Below, one piece after another: positions 7,040 through 15,439 of a stretch of DNA of 41,288 nucleotides; within the stretch, counting starts at the first letter, position 1; each line of letters begins with the position of its first letter. The translations under genes were made by a program, and so were the position numbers. This stretch comes from Chitinophagaceae bacterium (GTDB taxonomy: Bacteria > Bacteroidota > Bacteroidia > Chitinophagales > Chitinophagaceae): positions 1 through 41,288 of the forward strand of contig CANCEU010000023.1 of assembly GCA_947375185.1 (NCBI GenBank), given 5' to 3'. The notes beneath the pieces are model-generated. The model saw only the letters and a list, made by a program, of their open reading frames with translations. It did not search any database and was not told the DNA's origin.

Positions 7040-9253
7040 TTGAATAAGCCTGTTTTATTAATTACACCCCCATTTACGCAACTCAACACGCCGTATCCAG
7101 CAACCGCGTACTTAAAAGGATTCTTTAATACAAAAGGAATTGCTTCTCAACAGGCCGATTTAGGAATTGAAGTTACCATTGCTTTATTTAGTAAAAATGG
7201 ATTAGAAAAGCTCTTTAAAACAATCGATGATAAAATAAATGCAACAGAGAATGGGTTGATTGTTTCGGAAAATAGTGCTCGTATTATTTCATTAAAGAAT
7301 AGATACATTAATACAATCAATGAAGTTATTTTATTTTTACAAGGGAAGTCAAATACATTAGCTCATTTAATAAGCGCGCGCAATTTTTTACCTGAAGCAA
7401 GTAGATTTGAACAAATAGATGATTTGAAATGGGCCTTTGGTAGTATGGGTAAAATTGATATGGCAAAACATATTGCTACCATGTATTTAGAGGACTTGAG
7501 CGACTTGATAAAAGAAAATATTGATCCACATTTTGGTTTCAGCCGCTATGCAGAAAGTTTAGGAAGATCAGCTAACTCTTTTGATGAATTATATGCAGCA
7601 TTGCAACAGCCGTTTACTTATTTAGATGAAATTTTAATTGAAATATTTGATAAGCGTATTAAAGAAGTTCAACCTAAATTGGTTTGTCTTTCTGTACCTT
7701 TCCCAGGTAACTTATATACTTCGCTTAGATGTGGTCAATGGCTAAAGCAACATTTTCCCGAAATAAAAGTTGCAATGGGTGGCGGTTTTGCCAATACAGA
7801 ATTAAGGTCATTGAGTGATTCCAGGGTTTTTGAATTTTATGATTTTATCACTTTGGATGATGGCGAAGCGCCACTTGAAATTTTAATCCAGCATATTGAC
7901 GGCATAAAAGAACAACATGAGTTAAAGCGTTGTTTTACATTGGTGAATGATGTAGTGACTTTTATAAACAATGCTAGTTGCGGTGACTATAAACAAGGAC
8001 AGGTAGGTACACCAGATTATGACGGGTTGTTATTGGATAAATATATTTCAGCTATTGAGGTAATTAATCCAATGCATAGTTTGTGGAGTGACGGTCGTTG
8101 GAATAAATTAACCATGGCACATGGATGTTATTGGGGTAAATGTACATTTTGCGACATCTCACTTGATTACATAAAAACCTATGAACCAATCGCTGCTTCA
8201 TTAATTGTAGATAGGATGCAGGAGCTAGTGGATAAGACTGGCGAAAACGGGTTTCACTTTGTAGATGAAGCAGCACCGCCATCATTAATGAAGGCAGTAG
8301 CCATTGAGATTATAAGAAGAAATTTAGTTGTGAGTTGGTGGGCCAACGTAAGATTTGAAAAAAGTTTTACTAGAGATTTATGTCAATTGTTAAAAGCTTC
8401 AGGATGTATTGCAGTAAGTGGTGGTCTTGAAGTAGCATCTGACCGACTACTAGGTTTAATTAATAAAGGTATTACAGTTGCACAGGTTGCTAAAGTAAGT
8501 AAGCATTTTTCGGATGCAGGTATAATGGTACATGCCTATTTGATGTATGGTTTCCCAACACAAACGGTTCAAGAAACTATTGATTCACTTGAGATGGTGA
8601 GACAGCTTTTTGAAACAGGAGTATTACAATCCGCATTTTGGCATTTATTTACAATGACAGCGCATAGTCCTGTAGGATTAGATCCTGAAAAATATAAAGT
8701 AAAAAAAATCACTAACTCAATAGGAACATTTGCTAATAATGATATTGAGCATATCGATCCAACTGGCGCTAATCACGAATTATTTGGATTTGGTTTAAAG
8801 AAAGCCTTGCTTAATTACATGCATGGAGTATGCTTTGAGATGCCATTGCAAAAATGGTTTGATTTTAAAATTCCGAAAACATCCGTTGCCCCAAATTATA
8901 TTTTAAATGCTTTGCAAGAACCTGAATATAGTACTTCATCAAATACTAAAGTGATTTGGTTAGGCGTTTCCCCTAAGCATGTAATTGTGCAAAAATCAAA
9001 AAAAGGAAATAAGTGGGAAGAAATGCAAATTTCTTTCCAAACAAACACCTCTAATTTTAATATTAGTATTGAGCCCGAAAAAGGAAGTTGGCTGCTTAAT
9101 TTATTAGCCCCAATTAGTGTTACAAATGGCAATGGTATGACTTTGGCGGCTGTAAAGGAAAGTTATCATTCAGCAGGATTTGATGGTTTTGAATTATTTT
9201 GGGACAATAAGCCAATTAGTGGATTATACAGGGCTGGTTTACTATCTGTTTAA
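7040..9253 (+). CDS. B12-binding-type radical SAM protein
   Basis: The 737-residue protein has an N-terminal Rossmann-like B12-binding-type region (PVLLITPPFTQLNTPYP at 4-20; LVCLSVPFPGN then MGGGFANTEL and DDGEAPL around 212-280), a radical SAM core from about residue 350 to 570, and a C-terminal domain of about 160 residues. The cluster motif is C363-YWGK-C368-TF-C371, i.e. C-x4-C-x2-C instead of the usual C-x3-C-x2-C. I see no DxHxxG lower-axial-ligand motif, as is common in class B radical SAM enzymes. The start is TTG at 7040: there is an in-frame stop just upstream, and no ATG precedes the conserved strand. Class B enzymes catalyse methylations, ring contractions and other C-C chemistry; the substrate here is unknown. 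Confidence 0.82.
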   Translation: MNKPVLLITPPFTQLNTPYPATAYLKGFFNTKGIASQQADLGIEVTIALFSKNGLEKLFKTIDDKINATENGLIVSENSARIISLKNRYINTINEVILFLQGKSNTLAHLISARNFLPEASRFEQIDDLKWAFGSMGKIDMAKHIATMYLEDLSDLIKENIDPHFGFSRYAESLGRSANSFDELYAALQQPFTYLDEILIEIFDKRIKEVQPKLVCLSVPFPGNLYTSLRCGQWLKQHFPEIKVAMGGGFANTELRSLSDSRVFEFYDFITLDDGEAPLEILIQHIDGIKEQHELKRCFTLVNDVVTFINNASCGDYKQGQVGTPDYDGLLLDKYISAIEVINPMHSLWSDGRWNKLTMAHGCYWGKCTFCDISLDYIKTYEPIAASLIVDRMQELVDKTGENGFHFVDEAAPPSLMKAVAIEIIRRNLVVSWWANVRFEKSFTRDLCQLLKASGCIAVSGGLEVASDRLLGLINKGITVAQVAKVSKHFSDAGIMVHAYLMYGFPTQTVQETIDSLEMVRQLFETGVLQSAFWHLFTMTAHSPVGLDPEKYKVKKITNSIGTFANNDIEHIDPTGANHELFGFGLKKALLNYMHGVCFEMPLQKWFDFKIPKTSVAPNYILNALQEPEYSTSSNTKVIWLGVSPKHVIVQKSKKGNKWEEMQISFQTNTSNFNISIEPEKGSWLLNLLAPISVTNGNGMTLAAVKESYHSAGFDGFELFWDNKPISGLYRAGLLSV

Positions 9254-9309
9254 ATATTTACTGAACTTTTTAACTTTTTGATTGTTTATTCAATATCAAC
9301 AATCAAATT

Positions 9310-10005
9310 ATGGGAAATTATTTAGTAATTGGTGCGTCATCGGGTATTGGTAAAGCAATCTCGGCTCAATTAGCAAGTGAAGGACATCAGGTGTATGCCA
9401 CTTTCAATAAAAATTCAATTGAGGCAACTCAAAATATTAACCCACATTTTTTAAATGTCTTAGATGAGCAATCCGATATTTCATTTTTTCCCGAAAGTTT
9501 AGACGGCTTAGTCTATTGCCCGGGCTCCATAAATTTAAAGCCATTTGCAAGGATACCAGTAGCTGATTTTACTCAAGATTTTAATTTACAAGTTGGTGGG
9601 GCGATTAAAATGATACAAGCAGCTTTACCCGCATTAAAAAATTCAGGAAAAAGTTCAATTATATTATTCTCTACTGTTGCAGTACAATTAGGTTTGAACT
9701 TTCATACTCAAGTAGCTGCATCAAAAGGAGCTATTGAAGGAATTACTAAAGCGTTGTCTGCTGAATTAGCGCCAACTATAAGAGTTAATTGCATCGCACC
9801 TTCTTTAACTGATACGCCTTTGGCATCAACATTATTAAATACCGAACAAAAAGTAGAAGCAAATGCTTTAAGACATCCATTGAAAAGAGTGGGCCATGTT
9901 AATGATATTGCTTCAATGGCTTGTTTTTTATTAAGTGATAAAGCAAGTTGGATAACAGGACAAATATTGCATGTTGATGGCGGTATGAGTTCAATTAAGC
10001 AATAG
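9310..10005 (+). CDS. Short-chain dehydrogenase/reductase-like protein without the catalytic Tyr
   Basis: The 231-residue protein has the SDR cofactor loop GASSGIG at 8-14, the CPGS strand (in place of NNAG) and the late IAPSLTDTPLA and ITGQILHVDGG segments. The active-site YxxxK reads V135-A-A-S-K139: the Lys is kept and the Tyr is Val, and the Ser position is T122. Everything else in the fold is well preserved, so this looks like a divergent subfamily and not decay. It may bind NAD(P) yet have altered or no redox chemistry. It lies 56 nt after the radical SAM gene and 12 nt before the GNAT gene, probably in one transcript. Confidence 0.83.
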   Translation: MGNYLVIGASSGIGKAISAQLASEGHQVYATFNKNSIEATQNINPHFLNVLDEQSDISFFPESLDGLVYCPGSINLKPFARIPVADFTQDFNLQVGGAIKMIQAALPALKNSGKSSIILFSTVAVQLGLNFHTQVAASKGAIEGITKALSAELAPTIRVNCIAPSLTDTPLASTLLNTEQKVEANALRHPLKRVGHVNDIASMACFLLSDKASWITGQILHVDGGMSSIKQ

Positions 10006-10017
10006 TTTTGCATTTAA

Positions 10018-10560
10018 ATGAGTACACCAATTGAAATAGTTCAAATTGATGAGCAAAAAGCACAGTTACTTAGTGATTTAGCGAAAGAAATTTATATTCC
10101 CCATTATCCCTATTTATGGCAAGACGGTGGTGTAAATTGGTATATTAATGAATATGCATATCCAGTACAGAAAATTGAAAGTGAAATAAGAGATCCCAAT
10201 AATTTACATTATATCGCTTACTTGAATCAAAAAGCAATTGGTTATTTAAAGCTTAATATCAATACAACTACAAAGTCTTTTGATTCAAAATCTACAATTG
10301 AATTGGAGCGTATTTATATCGATATTAATTGTATCCAAAAAGGAGTTGGCACTGCGATGATGAATTTTGTAAAGCAAGTTGCTATTTCGTATCATAAAAA
10401 AGAACTAGTTCTTAAAGCAATGGATAGCGCCGAAAAAGCCCTCCATTTTTATAAAAAACACGGATTTCAAGTTGTAAGTACTTTAAGGTTGCCCGATGAA
10501 ATTTTCACCTTAATAAAACCTGAATTTAGAGGCATGTTTGTACTAAGTTGCAAATTATAG
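10018..10560 (+). CDS. GNAT family N-acetyltransferase
   Basis: The 180-residue protein has the GNAT acetyl-CoA loop QKGVGTA at 107-113 after strand ERIYIDI, and the late ALHFYKKHGF helix-strand (141-150) with Y145 at the usual general-acid position. It is cytosolic. The substrate may be an amine on a small molecule, peptide or protein; nothing in the sequence decides. The ATG lies 12 nt after the SDR stop, indicating translation from the same mRNA. It is the last gene of the four-gene block; the TonB-type gene downstream has its own start region after 95 nt. Confidence 0.85.
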   Translation: MSTPIEIVQIDEQKAQLLSDLAKEIYIPHYPYLWQDGGVNWYINEYAYPVQKIESEIRDPNNLHYIAYLNQKAIGYLKLNINTTTKSFDSKSTIELERIYIDINCIQKGVGTAMMNFVKQVAISYHKKELVLKAMDSAEKALHFYKKHGFQVVSTLRLPDEIFTLIKPEFRGMFVLSCKL

Positions 10561-10633
10561 TACATATTTTTTTCATTAATTTATTTTCAAAGTGTTTTTT
10601 TATAAATGGTAATGCAAACAAATTGAGTTTAAG

Positions 10634-10641
10634 TAGCTTTG
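10634..10641 (+). promoter_or_regulatory. -7 element TAGCTTTG before the outer-membrane receptor gene
   Basis: TAGCTTTG matches TAnnTTTG and ends 14 nt before the ATG at 10656. No good TTG lies at -33. It argues that the start at 10656 is right and that the upstream ATG at 10548 is not used. Confidence 0.4.
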
Positions 10642-10655
10642 CGACTCAAAATTCA

Positions 10656-13139
10656 ATGATGTTAAAATATTTTTCATTTTTTTTATTTCTATTACTTAGT
10701 GCAGGTTTATTTGCTCAAGGAACATCCGCTTTGAAAGGTAATGGTCAAATTACTGGAATTGTGTTAGATGCTGATTCAAAATTACCTATTGAATATGCAA
10801 CTGTAATTTTGTATAGTAAAGGAGCAAAGAATGCCGTTGGCGGTGCTACGGCGAATGAAAAAGGAATATTTAAGGTGGCAGATTTGCCAACCGGAATTTA
10901 CAAAATGGACGTTGAATTTGTTGGGTATAAGACTATCTCAATTGATAATATTGAAATTGATAATACACATTTAAGTGTAAATACGAATACCATTAGTTTG
11001 GTTAAATCAAAAAGTACGCTTGCCGAAGTAACTGTAAGAAGTTCTGCAAAAACCATTGACAATAAAATTGACAAAATGGTATTTAATGCAGAAAAAGACA
11101 TTAGTGCTCAAAATGGAGTAGCAACCGATTTGCTTAAAAAAATCCCCATGGTTTCAGTGGATATTGACGGTAATGTTCAATTGGCTGGTACTTCAAGTAT
11201 TCGTTTTTTAATTAATGGCAGGCCAAGTGTTGCCTATGGTTCAAATATTAATGAAGTTTTACAATCTATACCGGCAAGTGAAATTAAAACGGTAGAGGTA
11301 ATTACCAATCCTGGCGCAAAATATGATGCTGATGGATTAGGTGGTATTATTAATATCGTTTTAAAACAAAATAAAACAAGAGGTTATAACGGAAGTATTA
11401 GTACGAGTATTGGCACTAGAATTGAAAACGGATCGCTCAACTTAGCGGCACGTAATAATAATTTTGGTGCTAGCTTATTTATTGCCTCTAATGCTCGACT
11501 TTTAGCGGCAACACCAATGACCATGACACGAACAACCATTGATTCGCTTAATAAGACTTATAATTATATGCTACAGGATGGAAGTAGTGATGTTAAGCGA
11601 CAAGGGACGCATTCTGGATTAAACTTGGATTGGACCTATCTAAAGAAAAATAGTTTTAATGCTTCCTTCGGGTTGAATGGATTTGGATTTGACGCAACTG
11701 GAGCAAATACGCAAACTTTGTCAAGTCAATCCTTTGGAGGTGCGTTAGTCCAAAATGCATTATTACATAACATTACAACAAATTCTTTTTCTGAAAATGG
11801 CAACTACAATTATAGTGGTAGCTACAAGCGTACTTTTGACAAAGAAGGTCGGGAGTTTGAGCTTTCCTATAATGCAGGAGCATCTAGTTTTAATATTAAT
11901 TCAGGAACCACACAATATAATTTGGCGAATCAAATGATGGTTTATGGAAGCGCTAATTTAAATGGAACAAAAGAAACAGAATCAGAGTTGAAATTTGATT
12001 ATTCAGAACCTATTTCTGATAATATTAAATTGAATTTGGGTAGTAAAATTACTAACCTTGGTATCGCTAGTGCTACGAATGTTTTTTTACAATCTAGTAC
12101 ACAGCCCTTAAAGCAAAATAATAGTTTGTCTAACACGTTGGATTATAATCAACATGTAGTTGCCGTTTATTCTGAACTTGAATTTCCAATTAAAAATTGG
12201 GTGGAAGTGAAATTGGGTGGTCGTTTTGAGCAAACCAATGTGAATGCAGCGTTTTCAAAAGCTACGCAGCCTGTGAATCCTAGTTATAATAATTTCGTAC
12301 CCTCCATTTTCTTTAAGCGAAAACTAGGAGAAGATAACAGCATTAAAATAAGTTATTCCAGACGAATTAATCGACCAGGAACTGAAGAGCTTAATCCATA
12401 TATCAATACAACAGATCCAAAAAATATGACGCAAGGAAATCCTTATTTATTGCCTGAATTGGGAGAGAGAATTGAACTTACATATAGTCAAGAATTAAAA
12501 GAGTTAGGTTCCATCATGTTGACTGTTTTTCAAAGAAATTCTAATCAAGATATTCAACCTTATGTAGTTTATTATCCAAGTTTGCAAGTTGGGGATAGTT
12601 TATACTATAATGTGAATTTGAGTAAGAGTCAAAACATAGGTTTGGAAAAAAATACAGGGATAAATGTATTTGGTGATTTAAAATTTTCAAATGCATTTAG
12701 CATTCGAACTAATTTCTCCTATTACTTCAGGAAAATTTACAATAGTATTGACCAAAATTATAATGCAAGTAGTCAAAATTATCGCGCTAATATTAATTTA
12801 ACTTATGAATTCTCTAAAACTTTAGTTTCGGAGTGTTTTGGTAATTTTAATTCAGCACGTAATGAGGTTCAGGGAAAGTATCCTGCAAATCTTTCTTATA
12901 GTTTTGCGTTAAGAAAAAAGTTTTGGAATGGGAAAGGAAGTTTAGGTCTATTAGCAAACAATCCTTTTGCGGAATATGTTAAACAACAAACCTTAATTAG
13001 TGGGCCTAATTTTAACTCAAATAGCATTCGTTATGTTCCTTCTAGATCCTTTGGTATTAGCTTCAACTGGCGTTTTGGGAAGTTAGAGTTTAAAAAAGAG
13101 CGAAAGGAAGAAGGCGCCATGGAGGAAAATGTGAATTAA
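10656..13139 (+). CDS. TonB-dependent-receptor-like outer membrane beta-barrel protein
   Basis: From MMLKYFSF the product is 827 residues: signal peptide ending GLFAQ, a carboxypeptidase-regulatory-like domain at about 30-105 (GQITGIVLDADSKLPIEYAT, then GIFKVADLPTGIYK), a TonB plug at about 125-240 (DLLKKIPMVSVD, NPGAKYDADGLGGIINIV) and an outer-membrane beta-barrel family region to the end (SYSRRINRPGTEELNP). The layout is that of the OMP_b-brl_3/TonB-receptor-like proteins common in Bacteroidota, used for import of large substrates. No SusD-like partner is adjacent, so it is not a SusCD pair. An in-frame ATG at 10548 overlaps the GNAT stop and precedes the signal peptide, and is rejected as the start. 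Substrate unknown. Confidence 0.88.
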   Translation: MMLKYFSFFLFLLLSAGLFAQGTSALKGNGQITGIVLDADSKLPIEYATVILYSKGAKNAVGGATANEKGIFKVADLPTGIYKMDVEFVGYKTISIDNIEIDNTHLSVNTNTISLVKSKSTLAEVTVRSSAKTIDNKIDKMVFNAEKDISAQNGVATDLLKKIPMVSVDIDGNVQLAGTSSIRFLINGRPSVAYGSNINEVLQSIPASEIKTVEVITNPGAKYDADGLGGIINIVLKQNKTRGYNGSISTSIGTRIENGSLNLAARNNNFGASLFIASNARLLAATPMTMTRTTIDSLNKTYNYMLQDGSSDVKRQGTHSGLNLDWTYLKKNSFNASFGLNGFGFDATGANTQTLSSQSFGGALVQNALLHNITTNSFSENGNYNYSGSYKRTFDKEGREFELSYNAGASSFNINSGTTQYNLANQMMVYGSANLNGTKETESELKFDYSEPISDNIKLNLGSKITNLGIASATNVFLQSSTQPLKQNNSLSNTLDYNQHVVAVYSELEFPIKNWVEVKLGGRFEQTNVNAAFSKATQPVNPSYNNFVPSIFFKRKLGEDNSIKISYSRRINRPGTEELNPYINTTDPKNMTQGNPYLLPELGERIELTYSQELKELGSIMLTVFQRNSNQDIQPYVVYYPSLQVGDSLYYNVNLSKSQNIGLEKNTGINVFGDLKFSNAFSIRTNFSYYFRKIYNSIDQNYNASSQNYRANINLTYEFSKTLVSECFGNFNSARNEVQGKYPANLSYSFALRKKFWNGKGSLGLLANNPFAEYVKQQTLISGPNFNSNSIRYVPSRSFGISFNWRFGKLEFKKERKEEGAMEENVN

Positions 13140-13171
13140 TTTATTTACTTTTAGTGTATAAATAATTAACT

Positions 13172-13339
13172 ATGGGATTCGCAATCAATAAAAAGGTAGC
13201 TGATAAAAAAGCGGCTTCTACAACAAAGACTTCTCCTCAAGCTGGGGGTAGTTCAAAGTTTATTGCCAAAGCAAACACCAAATCAAGTGGTGGGGCAAAT
13301 AAAAAACCAATTAAAACAGGTGGTTCTCGAGGAAGCTGA
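13172..13339 (+). CDS. Small basic low-complexity protein (55 aa)
   Basis: ATG at 13172 opens a 55-codon frame beginning MGFAINKKVADKKAA and ending KTGGSRGS. It is rich in Lys, Ala, Ser, Thr and Gly with almost no acidic residues, strongly basic, probably disordered, with no signal peptide. It lies 32 nt after the receptor gene and is followed 20 nt later by a perfect hairpin terminator, which supports a real transcription unit. I do not recognise the family. Nucleic-acid binding would fit the composition but is a guess. Confidence 0.55.
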   Translation: MGFAINKKVADKKAASTTKTSPQAGGSSKFIAKANTKSSGGANKKPIKTGGSRGS

Positions 13340-13359
13340 TCCTGTAAAAACACATATTC

Positions 13360-13397
13360 AAACCCTATATTTCAAGTAGATATAGGGTTTTTTATTT
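13360..13397 (+). terminator. Intrinsic terminator after the 55-aa gene
   Basis: An 11-bp perfect stem (aaaccctatat / atatagggttt) with a 9-nt loop is followed by TTTATTTTT. It ends the transcript carrying the receptor gene and the small basic protein. Confidence 0.85.
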
Positions 13398-13416
13398 TTG
13401 TGATTTGATAATAGTC

Positions 13417-13447
13417 AAAAAAAAAGCCCATTGTAGAAACAACGGGC
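13417..13447 (-). terminator. Intrinsic terminator for the aminotransferase gene
   Basis: Read on the minus strand, a GCCC.TTGT / ACAA.GGGC stem (one mismatch, 4-nt loop) is followed by nine T. It lies about 165 nt beyond the stop at 13612, giving a long 3' untranslated region. Confidence 0.75.
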
Positions 13448-13611
13448 GTTTACGATTGCTTGCTATAGTAAAATCAAACCCACACTATAACAAGACAAAA
13501 TTACTTTAGAAGATTTAATTCTATTCTTATTTCGTGTTAATTATTATGAATTTAGTCTAAAAAATGATGGGTGGTATGCGTAGAAGTTACGCAATCGATT
13601 GAGTTGCGTCA
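13448..13611. other. Non-coding stretch with two mutually exclusive hairpins
   Basis: No ORF of note. TGCGTA (13577-13582) pairs with TACGCA (13588-13593), while ACGCAA (13589-13594) can instead pair with TTGCGT (13604-13609). The two stems share bases, so only one can form. They sit directly beyond the aminotransferase stop codon on the minus strand. GCAATCGAT also occurs twice (13591 and 13620). Confidence 0.4.
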
Positions 13612-14805
13612 TTAATGAAGCAATCGATATGCATGAAGTGCTGCTTCAAGACAATCCATTGCTTTATTTATCTCCAATTCATTTAAGACATAAGCCAATC
13701 TAACCTCGTTTTTGCCAAGTCCTGGTGTAGTATAAAAACCACTTGCCGGTGCAAGCATGATGGTTGCATTGTCCATTCTAAAATCAGTCAATAACCATCT
13801 GCAAAAATCATCGGTATCTGCTACCGGTAATTTCGCCATTGCATAAAATGCACCTTGAGGAATTTGACAAAAAACACCTTCCATTTTAGAAAGCCTTTGA
13901 ATTAAAGTGTCTCTTCTATTTTTATATGCAGCTCTTGTTGCATCAAAATAATCTGCAGGCAAACTTAAAGCTGCTTCAGCTGCAATTTGTTCTAAAGTTG
14001 GAGGGCTTAATCTTGCTTGTGCAAACTTCATTACAGCTTCAATCACTTCCTTGTTTTTTGTTACAAGTGCTCCAATGCGCGCGCCACATGCAGAATACTT
14101 TTTTGAAAAGGTATCAATCATTATAACACGATCTTCAACTCCTTCCAATGTTAACGTGCTTTTCACTTTCCCTTCATAACTAAACTCGGTATATGCTTCG
14201 TCGGAAAACAAATACAAATCTTTTTCTTTAATTAAATCTCTAATTTGCAAAAGCTCCTCTTCACTATACACATAGCCAGTTGGATTATTGGGATTGCAAA
14301 TAAAAATCCCTTTAGTTTTGTTAGTGATTTTTGCCTTAAAAGATTCAATAGAGGGTAATGCAAAACCTGATTCAATCGTTGAAGTGATTGGTATAATTTT
14401 AATGCCTGCCGCCATTGCAAATCCAATATAGTTTGCATAAAAAGGTTCTGGTACAATAATTTCATCACCAACATCTAAGCATGCCATAAAAGCAAAAAGT
14501 ATACCTTCGCTTCCACCAATAGTGATCAGAATATCCGAGTAATCAACTTGAATATCTTTCGACTGATAGTATCCTGCTAATTTTTTTCTGAAACTTAATA
14601 TACCAGCACTATCGGTATATTCTAACACTTTTAAATGTGCATTGTTCACCGCATCCATCATCACAGCAGGTGTTTCAATATCAGGTTGACCAATATTTAA
14701 ATGATAAACTTTAACACCTTCTTTCTTTGCAGTATCTGCATAGGATGCCAATTTCCTGATGGGAGAGGATGGCATATTTTTCCCACGTTCACTAATTGTT
14801 ATCAT
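13612..14805 (-). CDS. PLP-dependent aminotransferase, class I/II (aspartate-type)
   Basis: The 397-residue cytosolic enzyme carries the fold-type I aminotransferase residues: NIGQPD near 37-42, NPNNPTG at 171-177 with N174, D202 and Y205 in SDEAY, PLP lysine K235 in DTFSKKYSACGARIG, and R369 in EVRLAY for the substrate carboxylate. It resembles subgroup I-gamma AspAT/prephenate aminotransferase-type enzymes, which transfer amino groups between aspartate or glutamate and 2-oxo acids. Exact specificity is uncertain. A TATCTTTG box ends 5 nt before the ATG, which suggests a leaderless or nearly leaderless mRNA. The gene is monocistronic, bounded by terminators on both sides. Confidence 0.88.
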   Translation of the reverse strand: MITISERGKNMPSSPIRKLASYADTAKKEGVKVYHLNIGQPDIETPAVMMDAVNNAHLKVLEYTDSAGILSFRKKLAGYYQSKDIQVDYSDILITIGGSEGILFAFMACLDVGDEIIVPEPFYANYIGFAMAAGIKIIPITSTIESGFALPSIESFKAKITNKTKGIFICNPNNPTGYVYSEEELLQIRDLIKEKDLYLFSDEAYTEFSYEGKVKSTLTLEGVEDRVIMIDTFSKKYSACGARIGALVTKNKEVIEAVMKFAQARLSPPTLEQIAAEAALSLPADYFDATRAAYKNRRDTLIQRLSKMEGVFCQIPQGAFYAMAKLPVADTDDFCRWLLTDFRMDNATIMLAPASGFYTTPGLGKNEVRLAYVLNELEINKAMDCLEAALHAYRLLH

Positions 14806-14810
14806 TATAG

Positions 14811-14818
14811 CAAAGATA
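14811..14818 (-). promoter_or_regulatory. -7 element TATCTTTG of the aminotransferase gene
   Basis: On the minus strand TATCTTTG fits TAnnTTTG and stands 5 nt before the ATG at 14805, so transcription should start at or very near the initiation codon. Confidence 0.5.
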
Positions 14819-14835
14819 AGTGCAGCTTCTATAAT

Positions 14836-14864
14836 AAAAAAGCGCCCATTTGTAAATGAGCGCT
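14836..14864 (-). terminator. Intrinsic terminator for the DUF1573 gene
   Basis: On the minus strand the stem AGCGC.CATT / AATG.GCGCT (one mismatch, 4-nt loop) is followed by a run of six T. It separates the DUF1573 gene from the aminotransferase promoter only about 20 nt further on. Confidence 0.78.
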
Positions 14865-14917
14865 AATGCAAAATTATATTTTTAAATATTAACTGATGTA
14901 CGTTAATATTTGTGCCT

Positions 14918-15280
14918 TTATTTTATAACCTCACCTTCAATGACCAATTCTGTAACATCCTTTTCGCCGGCATATTTTACAGTTACACGTTTTTTGAATT
15001 GACCTTCGCTAGGTGCAGTATAAGTTACTTTAATGGTTCCTTTTTGGCCCTTTAACACTGGGTTTTGATTGTAGTCGGGTTGAGTACAACCACATTCGGC
15101 GTTTGCAAATTCAATCACAGCTGGCTTAGCCCCTAAATTGGTAAAACTAAAAACGACTGATTTGTGAACTCCCTTTTTAATCTTGCCAAAATTGTGGCTT
15201 AGTGCATCAAATTTAATGGAGCTTTGAGCATAAGAGCCAATGGTCATTAAAAGTGCAAATGCAAGTAGTTTTACTTTCAT
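14918..15280 (-). CDS. DUF1573 secreted protein
   Basis: This 120-residue protein has a signal peptide (MKVKLLAFALLMTIGSYAQ) and a single DUF1573 immunoglobulin-like domain: FDALSHNFGKIKKG, then FSFTNLGAKPAVI, the AECGCTQPDY motif and TYTAPSEGQF, ending in VIEGEV. DUF1573 proteins are abundant exported proteins in Bacteroidota, thought to be structural or adhesive; the CGC motif may form a disulphide or bind metal. It is probably periplasmic or surface-associated. No partner gene is adjacent, and it ends at its own terminator. Confidence 0.88.
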   Translation of the reverse strand: MKVKLLAFALLMTIGSYAQSSIKFDALSHNFGKIKKGVHKSVVFSFTNLGAKPAVIEFANAECGCTQPDYNQNPVLKGQKGTIKVTYTAPSEGQFKKRVTVKYAGEKDVTELVIEGEVIK

Positions 15281-15402
15281 ATAAATGGGTTTGTTATTAT
15301 TGGTATTTTAGCACAATTTTGATTGATTTTAGTCATCAAAATGGGCTGTATTACTAAGCTAAATTATTGAAAAATTAGTAAAAAAGGGTTTTTATCTATT
15401 TA

Positions 15403-15435
15403 TTGATTTTTATTGCATTTTGACCCCTACTTTTG
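15403..15435 (+). promoter_or_regulatory. Promoter of the fused E1 gene
   Basis: TTG at 15403-15405 and TACTTTTG at 15428-15435 are 22 nt apart. The -7 box ends 4 nt before the ATG at 15440, so the mRNA is probably leaderless and the upstream in-frame ATG at 15413 lies inside the promoter. Confidence 0.55.
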
Positions 15436-15439
15436 TAAT

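Noticed and set aside
10548..10655. Upstream ATG of the receptor gene
   Set aside because: It overlaps the GNAT stop and would precede the signal peptide.
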